Source of the DNA: Bog-473 sp963717455
GTDB lineage: Bacteria > Actinomycetota > Acidimicrobiia > Acidimicrobiales > RAAP-2
Direction: 5' to 3'
Length of the DNA: 64,000 nucleotides
Assembly (NCBI GenBank): GCA_963717455.1
Contig: OY970336.1
Span: 3,472,001-3,536,000 of the forward strand
Part shown: positions 37,772-46,900 of the stretch, piece after piece
Layout of the letters: each line of letters starts with the position of its first letter
How positions within the stretch are numbered: the first letter of the stretch is position 1
Notes under the pieces: generated by a model
Seen by the model: the letters and a program-made list of their open reading frames with translations, nothing else
Database searches by the model: none
What the model was told of the DNA's origin: nothing
Position numbers and translations under genes: made by a program

Positions 37772-38234
37772 CCGGGGTCATTGGCGACGTCATCGAGAGC
37801 TACATAGAGATGCGTCGTGGTCTGGGCTATCGCTCGGTGACCCAAGAGCGCTCATTGCGCGAGTTCGCTCGATACCTCAACGGACATGAGGGGCCGATCC
37901 CCTTGGAGACGACGCTTGAGTGGATTACCTCGACGTCGTCGACCAACCCCCGCAATCCAGCGCAGCGGCTGGGCAGGGTGCGGGACCTGCTGCGTCACCT
38001 CCATGCGATGGACGGCACCACCGATGTGCCCGCCCCCGGGCTGCTCGGCCCGACGGGCCATCGCACCCCGCCCCACGTCTACTCCGACGCCGAGATCGCC
38101 GCCCTGCTGGCCGAGGCAGCTCGGCTGGATCCCCCCGGCGGGCTGCGGCCCCGCTGTTACGTCACCTTGTTCGGGTTGTTGGCCTGCACCGGGTTGCGCA
38201 TCAGCGAAGCCCTTGCCCTCTCGTGTGCAGACGT
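37768..38234 (+). pseudogene. Tyrosine recombinase RitB, 5' part (interrupted by IS21)
   Basis: The N-terminal 155 codons: MTGVIGDVIESYIEMRRGLG (core-binding domain) to LLACTGLRISEALALSCADV, which holds the first catalytic Arg. ATG 37768 overlaps the ritA stop; an in-frame GTG at 37750 is an alternative. IS21 is inserted after the codon region for CADV at the duplicated CAGACGT. Reading on into the IS21 end gives a stop at 38283, so only an inactive fragment could be made. The remainder of the gene starts again at 41117. Confidence 0.9.
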
Positions 38235-38237
38235 TGT

Positions 38238-38325
38238 CGGCGTTCAAGTAATTCCCCACCAGATGGGTAGGGCGTTCAAGTAATTCCCCACCTCGACGTT
38301 CACGTAATTCCCCACTTCAGGGTGG
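38238..38325 (+). repeat. IS21 left-end repeated transposase-binding motifs
   Basis: Three copies of a roughly 20-bp motif close to GTTCAAGTAATTCCCCACC begin near 38242, 38275 and 38300. Inverted counterparts (GGTGGGGAATTACGTGAAC and GGGGAATTACGGCAACG) lie near 41069-41113. Confidence 0.85.
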
Positions 38326-38392
38326 GGATCCCCCCACCGGGCTCCTTGACCAACTAACCGCTTCGTTCGTCCCCCAGGCGAGCGAGGAGCAC

Positions 38393-39961
38393 ATGGCAAG
38401 GAGAACGTTTGACGTGATCGACATCGTGGAGATCCTCATCCACTGGCATGCCGGCCGACCCATCGCGGTGGTGGCGCAGAGCCTGGGGACGGACCGAAAG
38501 ACCATCCGCAAGTACGTGGCACCGGCCGAGGCGTCCGGGTTGGCCCCGGGGGGTCCGCCGCTGTCTCGGGACCAGTGGGCCGCGCTGGTCCGGGACTGGT
38601 TCCCAGAGCTGACCGACCCGCGGGCCCGCAGCCGCACCCATGGGGTGATCGACGCGCACAGGGAGCGCATTGCCGAGATGCTCAAGACGAACAAGGCCAC
38701 AACCGTGCACCAGCGCCTGCGTGACGAGCAGGGCCTCGACGTCGGCATCTCGAGCTTCCGGCGCTACGTCTGGCTCGAGTTCCCCGACGAGGCGCTGGAG
38801 AACAAGGTGACGGTGCTGCGCCCCGACGTCGCGGCCGGCGAAGAGGCCCAGATCGATTACGGCTACCTGGGCCGGTGGTTCGACCCGACTCTGCAGCACT
38901 GGAGGAGGGTGTGGGCCTTCGTCATGGTGCTGGCCATGAGCCGGCACATGTTCGTCCGTCCGACCTTTCGCATGGACCAGAGCGCCTGGGTGGCGGCGCA
39001 CCGCGATGCGTTCGAGTACTTCGGCGGCGTGCCGCGGCGCCTGGTGCCCGACAACCTGAAGACCGGCGTCATCAAACCCGACATCTATGACCCCAAGCTC
39101 AACCACGCCTATGGAGAGCTGGCCGAGCACTACAAATGCCTGATCGATCCGGCCCGGGCAGCCAAGCCCAAAGACAAGCCTCGGGTGGAGCGGCCGATGC
39201 CCTACGTCCGCGACTCGTATTTCGCCGGCCGCGAGTGGATCGATCTCCCCCACATGCAGGCTGGAGCGCTGAGCTGGTGCACAGACGTGGCCGGCCGACG
39301 CGCTCATCGATCGCTCGAGGGTGCCTCCCCGCTGTCCATCTTCGAAGCGGTCGAGGCACCGACGCTGATCACCTTGCCGCACACGACATTCGAGCTGGCA
39401 GCATGGTCGCGTCCGAAAGTCGGACCGGACTGCTACATCAAGGTGGGCAAGGCGCTGTATTCGGTGCCCTGGCGCTTCATCGGCCGCCAGGTCGACGCCC
39501 GCGCCGGCGAACGAACCGTCGAAGTCTTCTCCGATGGCGCGGTGATCAAGACGTGGGCCCGGATCGAACGGGGACGCCAGACCGACTGGGCGGACTACCC
39601 GCCGCACAAGGTGGCCTTCTTCATGCGCACGCCCACCTGGTGCCGACGGCGAGCCGGTGAACTGGGCCCCTCGGTGCTCGAGGTGGTGCTCGGGTTGCTC
39701 GAGGACGGGGCGCTGCACCGCCTGCGTGCGGCCCAAGGCGTCATCGGTCTGGCCGAGCGCCACGGTGATGTGCGACTCGACATGGCGTGCCACCGGGCCA
39801 TAGACGTCGGTGATCCTGGCTATCGCACCATCAAGGGAATCCTGGCGGCGGGCACCGAGGCGGAGGGGATCGACGTTGCGGAGGCACCGCTGGCCCCGGC
39901 CCATCTCCATGGTGCCGACACCCTGTTCGCACATCTGGGCGACGCCGAGGCCGCGGGATGA
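38393..39961 (+). CDS. istA: IS21 transposase IstA
   Basis: A 522-residue DDE recombinase. The N-terminal HTH is AVVAQSLGTDRKTIRKYV. The catalytic core includes AQIDYGYLGRWFDPTL (first Asp), PRRLVPDNLKTGVI (second Asp) and PRVERPMPYVRDSYFAGREW (Glu), followed by the small beta domain DCYIKVGKALYSVPWRFIG. GAGCGAGGAG precedes ATG 38393. The stop overlaps the istB ATG (ATGA). IstA binds the terminal repeats and performs strand transfer with the help of the IstB ATPase. Length is normal and the gene is intact; a 526-codon antisense frame over it is only a GC artefact. Confidence 0.93.
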   Translation: MARRTFDVIDIVEILIHWHAGRPIAVVAQSLGTDRKTIRKYVAPAEASGLAPGGPPLSRDQWAALVRDWFPELTDPRARSRTHGVIDAHRERIAEMLKTNKATTVHQRLRDEQGLDVGISSFRRYVWLEFPDEALENKVTVLRPDVAAGEEAQIDYGYLGRWFDPTLQHWRRVWAFVMVLAMSRHMFVRPTFRMDQSAWVAAHRDAFEYFGGVPRRLVPDNLKTGVIKPDIYDPKLNHAYGELAEHYKCLIDPARAAKPKDKPRVERPMPYVRDSYFAGREWIDLPHMQAGALSWCTDVAGRRAHRSLEGASPLSIFEAVEAPTLITLPHTTFELAAWSRPKVGPDCYIKVGKALYSVPWRFIGRQVDARAGERTVEVFSDGAVIKTWARIERGRQTDWADYPPHKVAFFMRTPTWCRRRAGELGPSVLEVVLGLLEDGALHRLRAAQGVIGLAERHGDVRLDMACHRAIDVGDPGYRTIKGILAAGTEAEGIDVAEAPLAPAHLHGADTLFAHLGDAEAAG

Positions 39962-40716
39962 CGAGAACCCATCAGCTGGAGACGACGCTCCGGGCGCTGC
40001 GGCTTTCGGGGATGCTCGAGACCTTCGAGGCCCGGCTCACCCAGGCCCGAGCGGGTGATCTCGGCCACGTCGAGTTCCTCCAGGCACTTTGCGAGGACGA
40101 GCTCTCCCGGCGTCAGGCGGCCGGCATCACGCGGCGGGTGCGTGCCGCCCGCTTCGAGCAGGTCTGCGCCATCGAGGACTACGACTTCAACTACAACCCC
40201 AAGATCCCCGCCGCCCATATCCGTGACCTGGCCACACTCCGCTTCATGGAGGCCGGCGAGTCGGTCATCCTCCACGGCCCCGTCGGTGTCGGCAAGACCA
40301 TGATCGCCCAGGCGCTCGGTCACCAAGCATGCCGACGGGGCTACAGCTGCGCATTCACCAAGACGTCGCGTCTTCTGGCCGACCTGGCCGGCGGGCACGC
40401 CGATCGCAGCTGGGAGACCAGGTTGCACGCTTGGGCCAGGCCCTCGGTCCTCATCCTCGACGACTTCGCCATGCGCGAGTTCACCGTCACCCAAGCCGAC
40501 GACCTCTATGAGCTGGTCACCGAGCGGATGGGAAAGAGCCTCATCATCACGGCCAACCGATCGGCCTCTGACTGGTACTCGCTCTTCCCCAATCCCGTGG
40601 TGGCCGAGTCGATCCTCGACCGGGTCGTCAACGTGGCCCATCACATCCACATGGAAGGGAAGTCCTATCGGCCCAACAAGCGGCCCGCTTTGCCGAGCAA
40701 GGAGAAGGGATCATGA
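39958..40716 (+). CDS. istB: IS21 helper ATPase IstB
   Basis: A 252-residue AAA+ ATPase. The N-terminal helical part LETTLRALRLSGMLETFEAR is typical of IstB. Walker A is HGPVGVGKTMIAQALG (about 105-120), Walker B is VLILDDFAMREF, and sensor 1 lies in SLIITANRSASDWYSLF. It regulates IstA and target choice by oligomerising on DNA. It overlaps istA upstream and the third small gene downstream by ATGA at each junction, so all three are translated together. Confidence 0.93.
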   Translation: MTRTHQLETTLRALRLSGMLETFEARLTQARAGDLGHVEFLQALCEDELSRRQAAGITRRVRAARFEQVCAIEDYDFNYNPKIPAAHIRDLATLRFMEAGESVILHGPVGVGKTMIAQALGHQACRRGYSCAFTKTSRLLADLAGGHADRSWETRLHAWARPSVLILDDFAMREFTVTQADDLYELVTERMGKSLIITANRSASDWYSLFPNPVVAESILDRVVNVAHHIHMEGKSYRPNKRPALPSKEKGS

Positions 40717-41051
40717 CCGAGCAACCCTCGAACATTTGCGCCGCACCTGGTTGTGACCACCCGCTTCCCCCTCGAAGCGGACGGGGACGACCCGCCCTCT
40801 ACTGCTCGCCGGAGTGCCGACCCGCGGCACGCGGGCGCAGCGGAGTGCACGTCGTCGTCGAAGTCGACCATGAACCCACTCCCGACGAGGAACGTCCGGC
40901 CGGGCGAATCTGGCTCGTCCGCCTACGCCGCGGCGACCAAGCCGTCGTCATCGCTGCCAAGCTCGGTCGGCCTTCGGCCGACCATCTGGCGGGCCAGCTC
41001 AACGGCCTCCTCGCCACCCGTCGCAGATCGAAGGGAGCCGCCATCAACTAA
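40713..41051 (+). CDS. Small zinc-finger-like protein, third gene of IS21
   Basis: A 112-residue protein coupled to istB (ATGA). Its first 40 residues are CAAPGCDHPLPPRSGRGRP followed by ALYCSPECRP, a Cys4 knuckle of the 'C....C..PLPPR.GRGR...YCS..CR' type. The remaining 70 residues hold a predicted alpha/beta region (GRIWLVRLRRGDQAVVIAAK). Standard IS21 elements carry only istA and istB, so this is an accessory or passenger gene; coupling suggests a function in transposition or its control. No known family name. Confidence 0.65.
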   Translation: MTEQPSNICAAPGCDHPLPPRSGRGRPALYCSPECRPAARGRSGVHVVVEVDHEPTPDEERPAGRIWLVRLRRGDQAVVIAAKLGRPSADHLAGQLNGLLATRRRSKGAAIN

Positions 41052-41116
41052 AATGCATTCCGGAGTCCGGTGGGGAATTACGTGAACTTCCTGCTGGGGA
41101 ATTACGGCAACGTCCA

Positions 41117-41604
41117 CAGACGTGGACCTCGACGGCGCGCTGATCACGGTCCGAGCGGGCAAACGTGGCCTGACCAGGCTGGTTCCCCTGCACCCGAGCG
41201 CAGTGGCGGCCCTGGCCGACTACGTCGTCGAGCGCAAAGGTCGCTATGGCACCCCGGGCCCAGCCGACGCCTTCTTCCGCACCGAGGCCAGCGAGCGGAT
41301 CAGCTACAGCGTCGCCCATCACGCCTTTCGCGTGGTGCGCCGCCGGCTGGGTTGGACCGCCGATGGCCGGACCCGTGCCCCCCGGGTGCACGATCTGCGC
41401 CATCGCATGGTGGTGCGCCGCATCGAGGCCTGGCACGCCCAAGGCGTCGACGTGGACGCCAAGATCCCCGTGCTGGCCACCTACGTGGGCCACGTCGAGG
41501 TGCGTGACGTCTACTGGTATCTCTCCGCCGTGCCCGAGCTGATGGACATCGTGGGCCAGCGCTTCGAGGCGTTCGCCGCCCAGCCTCCGGCGGGTGCGTC
41601 ATGA
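41117..41604 (+). pseudogene. Tyrosine recombinase RitB, 3' part
   Basis: Continues ritB after IS21: VDLDGALITVRAGKRGLTRL (beta hairpin with catalytic Lys), then PRVHDLRHRMVVRRIEAW (HxLRH) and LATYVGHVEVRDVYWYLSAV (His and nucleophile Tyr). Precise removal of IS21 with one CAGACGT rejoins the frame (CADV-DLDG), giving a recombinase of about 320 residues. The stop overlaps the ritC ATG (ATGA). Without its N-terminal part it should be inactive. Confidence 0.9.
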
Positions 41605-42602
41605 GGGCGCCTGCGATCGGGTTCGACCAGCTGGTCCAGGACTTCTTCGTGCGTCGCCTGATCGACCAACGTGGGGCGAGCGCCAGGACGGTGGAGAGCT
41701 ATCGAGACGCTTTCGAACTTCTCTTCGGCTACGTGGAGGAGCACTTCGGCAAGCCACCCAGTGCGCTGACGCTCGCCGATCTCGATGCGCCGGTGATTTT
41801 GGACTTCCTTGAGCACCTCGAGTGTGTCCGGCACAACAGCGCCCGCACTCGCAACGCTCGCCTGGCGGCGATCCACTCCTTCATGCGATATGTCGCGGTG
41901 CGCGATCCGGCGTCCCTGCCGATCACGACACGGGTGCTGGCCATCCCGGCCAAGCGCTTCGACCGGCCGGTGCTCGGCTATCTCACGAAGGAGCAGATCA
42001 CCGCCATCTTGGCCGCGCCCGATCGGAGCACGTGGAGTGGGCGACGCGACGCCATATTGTTGGCTGTGGCCTACAACACCGGTGCCCGGGTCTCGGAGTT
42101 GAGCGCCCTCCGAGTCCGAGACGTGCTGCTCGAAAGCCGGAGCGCCCTCCAACTCCACGGCAAGGGCCGCAAGCAGCGAGTCATCCCGCTGTGGGCCAGC
42201 ACCGCCAGAGAACTGCGCGCCTGGTTGAACGACACGCAACGGGCATCGGAGTCTCCGGTCTTCCCGAATCGCAGCGGGACGCCGATGTCCCGGTCGGGAG
42301 TGCGCGACCGGCTCAACCGTGCCGTGGCGACGGCTCAGCAAACCTGTCCGACGCTGCGCGGTCAACGGGTCTCACCGCACACGATTCGGCACTCGACGGC
42401 GGTTCACCTCTTGGAGGCGGGCACGGATCTGGCTGTGATCGCGCTCTGGCTCGGACACTCCAGCCCGGCCGTCACGCACCAATACCTCGAAGCCGACCTC
42501 GCCACCAAGGAGGCCACGCTCAACCGCCTGAACGACCTGAACCCAGGACCGGCCCGGTTCCGGCCCCGTGACCAGCTTCTCGCCTTCCTCGAGGGCCTGT
42601 GA
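41601..42602 (+). CDS. Tyrosine recombinase RitC
   Basis: The third recombinase of the trio, 333 residues. The core-binding domain contains GASARTVESYRDAFELLFGY. The catalytic domain has VAYNTGARVSELSALRVRD (Arg I), LQLHGKGRKQRVIPL (Lys), VSPHTIRHSTAVHLLEAG (HxxR plus His) and LWLGHSSPAVTHQYLEAD (His and Tyr). All catalytic positions are canonical. ATG 41601 overlaps the ritB stop. With ritA it is the only intact recombinase of the element; mobility would need ritB restored or supplied. Confidence 0.9.
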   Translation: MRAPAIGFDQLVQDFFVRRLIDQRGASARTVESYRDAFELLFGYVEEHFGKPPSALTLADLDAPVILDFLEHLECVRHNSARTRNARLAAIHSFMRYVAVRDPASLPITTRVLAIPAKRFDRPVLGYLTKEQITAILAAPDRSTWSGRRDAILLAVAYNTGARVSELSALRVRDVLLESRSALQLHGKGRKQRVIPLWASTARELRAWLNDTQRASESPVFPNRSGTPMSRSGVRDRLNRAVATAQQTCPTLRGQRVSPHTIRHSTAVHLLEAGTDLAVIALWLGHSSPAVTHQYLEADLATKEATLNRLNDLNPGPARFRPRDQLLAFLEGL

Positions 42603-42655
42603 TTATGTGCTGTCTTTCCTCTCGCAAACCTCCGTGAGCACGGTGCGGAACCGCT

Positions 42656-42688
42656 GCGACTGCACATAACCGGGAACTGAGCCGAATA
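42656..42688 (-). repeat. RIT right terminal inverted repeat (33 bp)
   Basis: Begins GCGACTGCACATAACCGGG and ends GAGCCGAATA. It is the exact reverse complement of 36694-36726. Confidence 0.95.
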
Positions 42689-42692
42689 GGTG

Positions 42693-43102
42693 ATGTCGCC
42701 GACGTAGCGGCGGCCAATCTCTTCGTACGGGCCGAAATGGCGCTGAATGAGATCGCGGGCCGACTCGGCGTCGGGGTCAGCCACCGTGGTCTTGCGCCAA
42801 CGCTTCTTGCACCGTCCCTCGAGGCCGGCCGCTCGCATGAGCCTGGTCACCTTGCGCTTCCCGACCGCTACGTGGCGATGCAGAAGCTCCTTGTGGATCC
42901 GCGGGGCGCCATAAGTGCCGCCCGACTCTTTGTGGATGGCGCGGATCTGCTCGAGTAGCTCGGCGTCGCTGACCTCTCTTTGCGACGGGACGCCGTTGCG
43001 GCGCTCGTAGTAGGCGGACTTGGAGACCTCGAGCAGCCCACACGCCTTGGCGACGCTGTGGCCTGCGACTTTTTCCGCCTCGATGAATGGGTACAGCTTC
43101 AT
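42693..43102 (-). pseudogene. IS3 orfB, N-terminal part
   Basis: Begins MKLYPFIEAEKVAGHSVAKA, with the HTH and linker SGGTYGAPRIHKELLHRHVA and KVTRLMRAAGLEGRCKKRWR, and stops being IS3 after EIGRRYVGDITY, the first strand of the DDE core (its D is the first catalytic Asp). There the RIT repeat begins. ATG 43102 overlaps the orfA stop (ATGA), but a run of six T at the end of orfA also allows an OrfAB fusion by -1 frameshifting. Confidence 0.9.
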
Positions 43103-43419
43103 CGGGTCTCCTTCGCGAAAAAAGCTGTCGCTCGCTTGAGCACTTCGACGTCCTCGCGCAAGGAGCGATTCTCCCGGCGCAAGCGACTGAGCTCGGCCCG
43201 CTCCTCGGTGGTCAGTCCCGGGCGTTCGCCCTGGTCGATCTCCGCTTGTTTCACCCAGCTGCGCACGTTGGTCTCGGTCAGATCGAAGTCCCTGGCCACC
43301 TGGCCGATGCTGCGATCGCCGCGTCGACACAGCTCGACGATCTCAGCCTTGAACTCCGGAGTGAACGAGCGGCGCGGACGCTGCTTCCTCTTCTCCATGG
43401 TCTCCATTTTGATGGACAT
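43099..43419 (-). CDS. IS3 transposase OrfA
   Basis: A 106-residue HTH_Tnp_1 protein: RRSFTPEFKAEIVELCRRGD and VARDFDLTETNVRSWVKQAE form the helix-turn-helix, and a leucine-zipper-like coil with AELSRLRRENRSLREDVEVL ends the protein. The 3' end contains AGCTTTTTTCGCG, a slippery run on which ribosomes could move -1 into orfB. Intact, but its partner orfB is interrupted, so the IS3 copy itself cannot move unless helped in trans. Confidence 0.9.
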   Translation of the reverse strand: MSIKMETMEKRKQRPRRSFTPEFKAEIVELCRRGDRSIGQVARDFDLTETNVRSWVKQAEIDQGERPGLTTEERAELSRLRRENRSLREDVEVLKRATAFFAKETR

Positions 43420-43474
43420 CCTCTCTGGGGCTGTGCCCCTGATGGTGGATGTCCGTCAGACCGGTGGAAGCCCA

Positions 43475-43934
43475 GGACAACCGCAAGGGCTCGGTGGAGA
43501 AGTCGACCACTTCGCCACGCAGCGCTTCTGGCGAGCCATGAGCGACCTGCACCAAACACCGGGCGATCTGCACCCCTCGCAGGCCCACATGACAAGAGGA
43601 GGTGCCAACACTTAGCGTCATCATAAGAAGACCAAAAGCCGGGTGCTCAACTCGCGGATTTCGGTGTGCAACTTTGGCGGACTTCGGTGAGCGCCATCAG
43701 CGATGCCCCGACTGGTCGAGACTTGCGAAAGTGCATGAGCGCTACGACGTCTTCAATAGGCGCTACCCTTGGTTGCGAGGGAAACCGGCCGACGCGAGAT
43801 TGAAATCAAGACGTCGAGCGTCGATTTCACAGTAACAGCGCGGCGGCTGTCGGGATCCTGCAGCCGTTGGCGGTGCAGCCGGCAAGAAATCCCCCGCTGG
43901 AGACGGGCTAAGGGTATCTGCGAACGGCCTGAAC
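43475..43934. other. Intergenic region downstream of the hydrolase gene
   Basis: About 460 bp without a supported gene. A minus-strand frame around 43500-43620 is Arg/Val-rich but has no recognisable domain. Confidence 0.35.
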
Positions 43935-46900
43935 CTAGGCCGCGGCGGCTCCGGCGACCTTCCCTTGCACGGCGCCCACCGGGCTGCCGAGGTCGGGGCT
44001 GGCAAAGCTGTATACATCGCCAGCGGAGGAGACCATCCAATAGCCGGCACCGGGCGCCAGCACCAAGGCATCAATGGGTGCAGGGAGTCGCATGCCGGCG
44101 GTCGATCCGTAGAAGGTGGCGTCTCCGAAGGAGAATACGCCGCCGTCTGAGGCGACGAGCCAGTAGCCCTTGCCGTCGGGGGTGGCGGCCATGCCGACGA
44201 TCGGCTCGTTGAGGTGGATGCCGCCGGTCGACCCGTAGAAGGCGGCGTCTCCGAAGGAGAATACACCGCCGTCTGAAGCGACGAGCCAGTAGCCCTTGCC
44301 GTCGGGGGTGGCGGCCATGCCGACGATCGGCTCGTTGAGGTGGATGCCGCCGGTCGACCCGTAGAAGGCGGCGTCTCCGAAGGAGAATACACCGCCGTCT
44401 GAGGCGACGAGCCAGTAGCCCTTGCCGTCGGGGGTGGCGGCCATGCCGACGATCGGCTCGTTCAGGTGGATGCCGCCGGTCGATCCCTGGAAGGTGGAGT
44501 CTCCGAAGGAGAATATTCCGCCGTCTGAGGCGACGAGCCAGTAGCCCTTGCCGTCGGGGGTGGCGGCCATGCCGACGATCGGCTCGTTGAGGTGGATGCC
44601 GGCCAGCGACCCGTAGGAGCGGGCGTCCCCGAACGCAAAGACGTCTCCGTTGCTGGTGGTCAACCAGTAGCCGACTGGCGTGGAGGTGGCTCCCGTGCCG
44701 GAACTTGGTCGCGGGACGGTCGTTGGAGGAGTGGTCGTCGTAGAAGTCGGTACGGAAGGGGCGGCCGGCGGAGTTGGAGGGTCGAGTGCCGGTATGCCGA
44801 GTGACTGAAGGCTGAGTCCCTCGGCCAGGGCTGGGCCGCCGGTGCCGGCATAGACCTCGACGGCATGGAGGAAGGCGACCGCCGGTGAGGTGGAGGACCA
44901 CCACGGTGGTATAGCGCCTCCGTAGTAGCCACCGAAGTTGACTGTTTCCACGGTGATCTTGACAGCAGTCGCCTCGACGGGGCTGAAATCGACTTCCTCG
45001 ATGTGGTTCTGGAACTGGCCGGTGACGGCGGCGACCTGCCGCCACGCGCCCGTCGGCGAGTCCACTGAGACCGTGTAGTCGCGTAAACCGGGAGCGACGC
45101 TACCGACTGACTGCGTGTCGACGAGGACTCGGTCGATGCTGCTCGGGGAAGTGAGGTGGACGGTGATGCTCGGACTCGTGTCCCCGGGAGCCGAGGTCCA
45201 CCCCTGCCCGTAACTGGTGTTCATAGTCGGATCGGTTAGTGCGGTGGCCGGGTTGCCAGTGGAGGCAGTAGCGGTTGCGCCGGCCGAGGCGAGAGCCAGA
45301 TTAGTGCCGTACGGGTCGGCCGGTGCCAAGGAGACTGAGTCGCCGGGAGCGTAGGAGATGTAGGTGACGGCGCCCGAGATTGGGAAGTAATACACGGTGC
45401 CGGGCTGCAGTGTGACGGAGGTGGTGTTGCCGTACTCATCCGTGAAGGTGACCGGCACGGCGCCAGTCGCTGGGGACGTAACCGTCAGCGCTGAAGCAAC
45501 CGAGAGCCCGTCCGACCAAACGGCTGCGGTGTCGCTGCCCACGGCCGGATTCGACCCGAACAGAGCCTCGTGAGTGGCCGGGATGCTGGTCGAAGGCATC
45601 GACATGTAGGTCTTGCCGGCTAGTTGGGCGGCCGCAGTCATCGTCGCAAGGGCTGCCGGCTTTACGTAGTCGTCATTGGAAGATGAGGTCTGGATCAGTG
45701 AGAAACTGACACCATCGTTGCCCCACGAGCCCTCGTCGAAGAAGTAGTTCCAGACCGGGATGTGGAGAGCTTTCTGCCAGATCATGGCTCGAGCAACCTG
45801 GTCGGCCTGGGCGAGGAAGTTGTAGTCCCCGTCGCTCCACCAACCAACCTCGCTAATCCAAAGTGGCTTGGTGCCTATGACTGCCTCGATTGCTTGCAGC
45901 TGGGCGGGGATGCCGTCCTCCTCCCAGGAGTCATTGTTGCCGGGGTAAGGGTGCACGGCGGCGACGTTGAGCCATTGAAGGCCGCCGGCGGCGACTAGGC
46001 CCTGCCACCAGGAGAGCACCGTGCCGAGAGTCGAGCCGCCGATGACCGTGGCGGAAGGGTTAGCGGCTTTGACCCCCAGAAAGAACGGTTTGAGGACGCT
46101 GCTCACGTAGTCCGCTGGATTGGACCATCCGGTGTTGTTGGGTTCGTTCCATGGCTCCCAGGCCGTCACCGGCGCGCAGGCAGTGCAGCCGACCGGAACG
46201 GTGCTGTAGTGCTCTGCGAGGGCCTGTATGTCGGCCTGCCACCATCCTCCGTTGACCAGGGCCGACGAGATTGGGTCACCTCCGGTGACCTGGACCCAAT
46301 AAGTGACACCGTCTTGAGCGGCGAGATAGGCGGCCTGGTAGTAACTTGTAGGCGCGTCGGTGAAGTCCATAGCGGTTGGCCCGCAGCTGGCGGTGGTGGG
46401 AGACGTGGCAGAGCAGTTCGGCAAAAACGTAGACCAGTCGATGCTCTGGCCCCTGAAACCGTTCAAGCCAAGCTGGGCGTTGAGCGCCACCCCTCTGGGG
46501 TCGGTGGGGCCGCCGGCCCCGAACCCCGATGGCAGGGCGCCCAGATCGAGCCGGTCGGCGGGGGCGCCAACAGTGTACGGCATGCAGGTCGCTCCGACTT
46601 CGGTTGGGGGGTCAGTACCGGTGGCGTAAAGAGCGGCCTCGACTTCGTAGGGCCCGGCTACTTGATCGGCGGCTGGAACCGTCAGGGGGATGTCCGCCAG
46701 CGCGGACGCGGTGGCGGGCAGCGCAACGGTGATTGCCGCTGGGGGCGAGCCTGTGGCGATCGCCTCGGCGTTCCAGATTGAGTACTGGAGCTCGTAGTGG
46801 GATGCCACCTCTGCCCACCACGGGTCGAGGTTGGCGGTGATAGTGACTGGGCTGCCGGCCTGGAAATAGTTGCCCTGCTCGGGGGTCGACACCCCGGCAC

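Larger units (their letters stand above)
38235..41116 (+). mobile_element. IS21-family element inserted in ritB
   Basis: A 2882-bp element starting TGTCGGCGTTCAAGTAATTC and ending with its imperfect complement (ACGGCAACGTCCA), flanked by the 7-bp duplication CAGACGT (38228-38234 and 41117-41123). Both ends carry repeated copies of the motif GTTCAMGTAATTCCCCAC, the multiple terminal sites typical of IS21. It encodes istA, istB and a third small gene. All frames are open, so it may be active. Confidence 0.93.
36670..42692 (+). mobile_element. Recombinase-in-trio (RIT) element inserted in IS3 orfB
   Basis: Three overlapping tyrosine recombinase genes (ritA, ritB, ritC) are enclosed by a perfect 33-bp inverted repeat (36694-36726 and 42656-42688). 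The hexamer TAGGTG occurs at both junctions (36664-36669 and 42687-42692) but would occur once in the uninterrupted IS3, so it is either a target duplication or the crossover core. Additional copies of GTTATGTGCAG and its complement sit near both ends (about 36669, 36712, 36791, 42661), probable recombinase-binding sites. Without the nested IS21 it measures about 3.1 kb, normal for RIT elements. Confidence 0.88.
36152..43474 (-). mobile_element. IS3-family element split by a nested RIT/IS21 insertion
   Basis: The IS3 ends are an inverted repeat of about 25 bases (36152-36176 and 43450-43474) starting TGGGCTT and sharing CTGACGGACA/TTGACGGACA. orfA (43419-43099) and the first part of orfB (43102-42693) lie at the right end; the rest of orfB (36668-36192) is at the left. 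Removing 36670-42692 rejoins orfB in frame (GDITY then VSTWEGW). The original IS3 was therefore about 1.3 kb and intact before being split. Confidence 0.9.

Noticed and set aside
38354..39934. 526-codon open frame antisense to istA
   Set aside because: The istA frame has all transposase motifs; the antisense frame has none and its length is explained by high GC at third positions.
36152..43474. Composite transposon carrying cargo between IS3 copies
   Set aside because: The two IS3 parts are halves of one element in the same orientation, not two copies, and rejoin in frame when the insert is removed.
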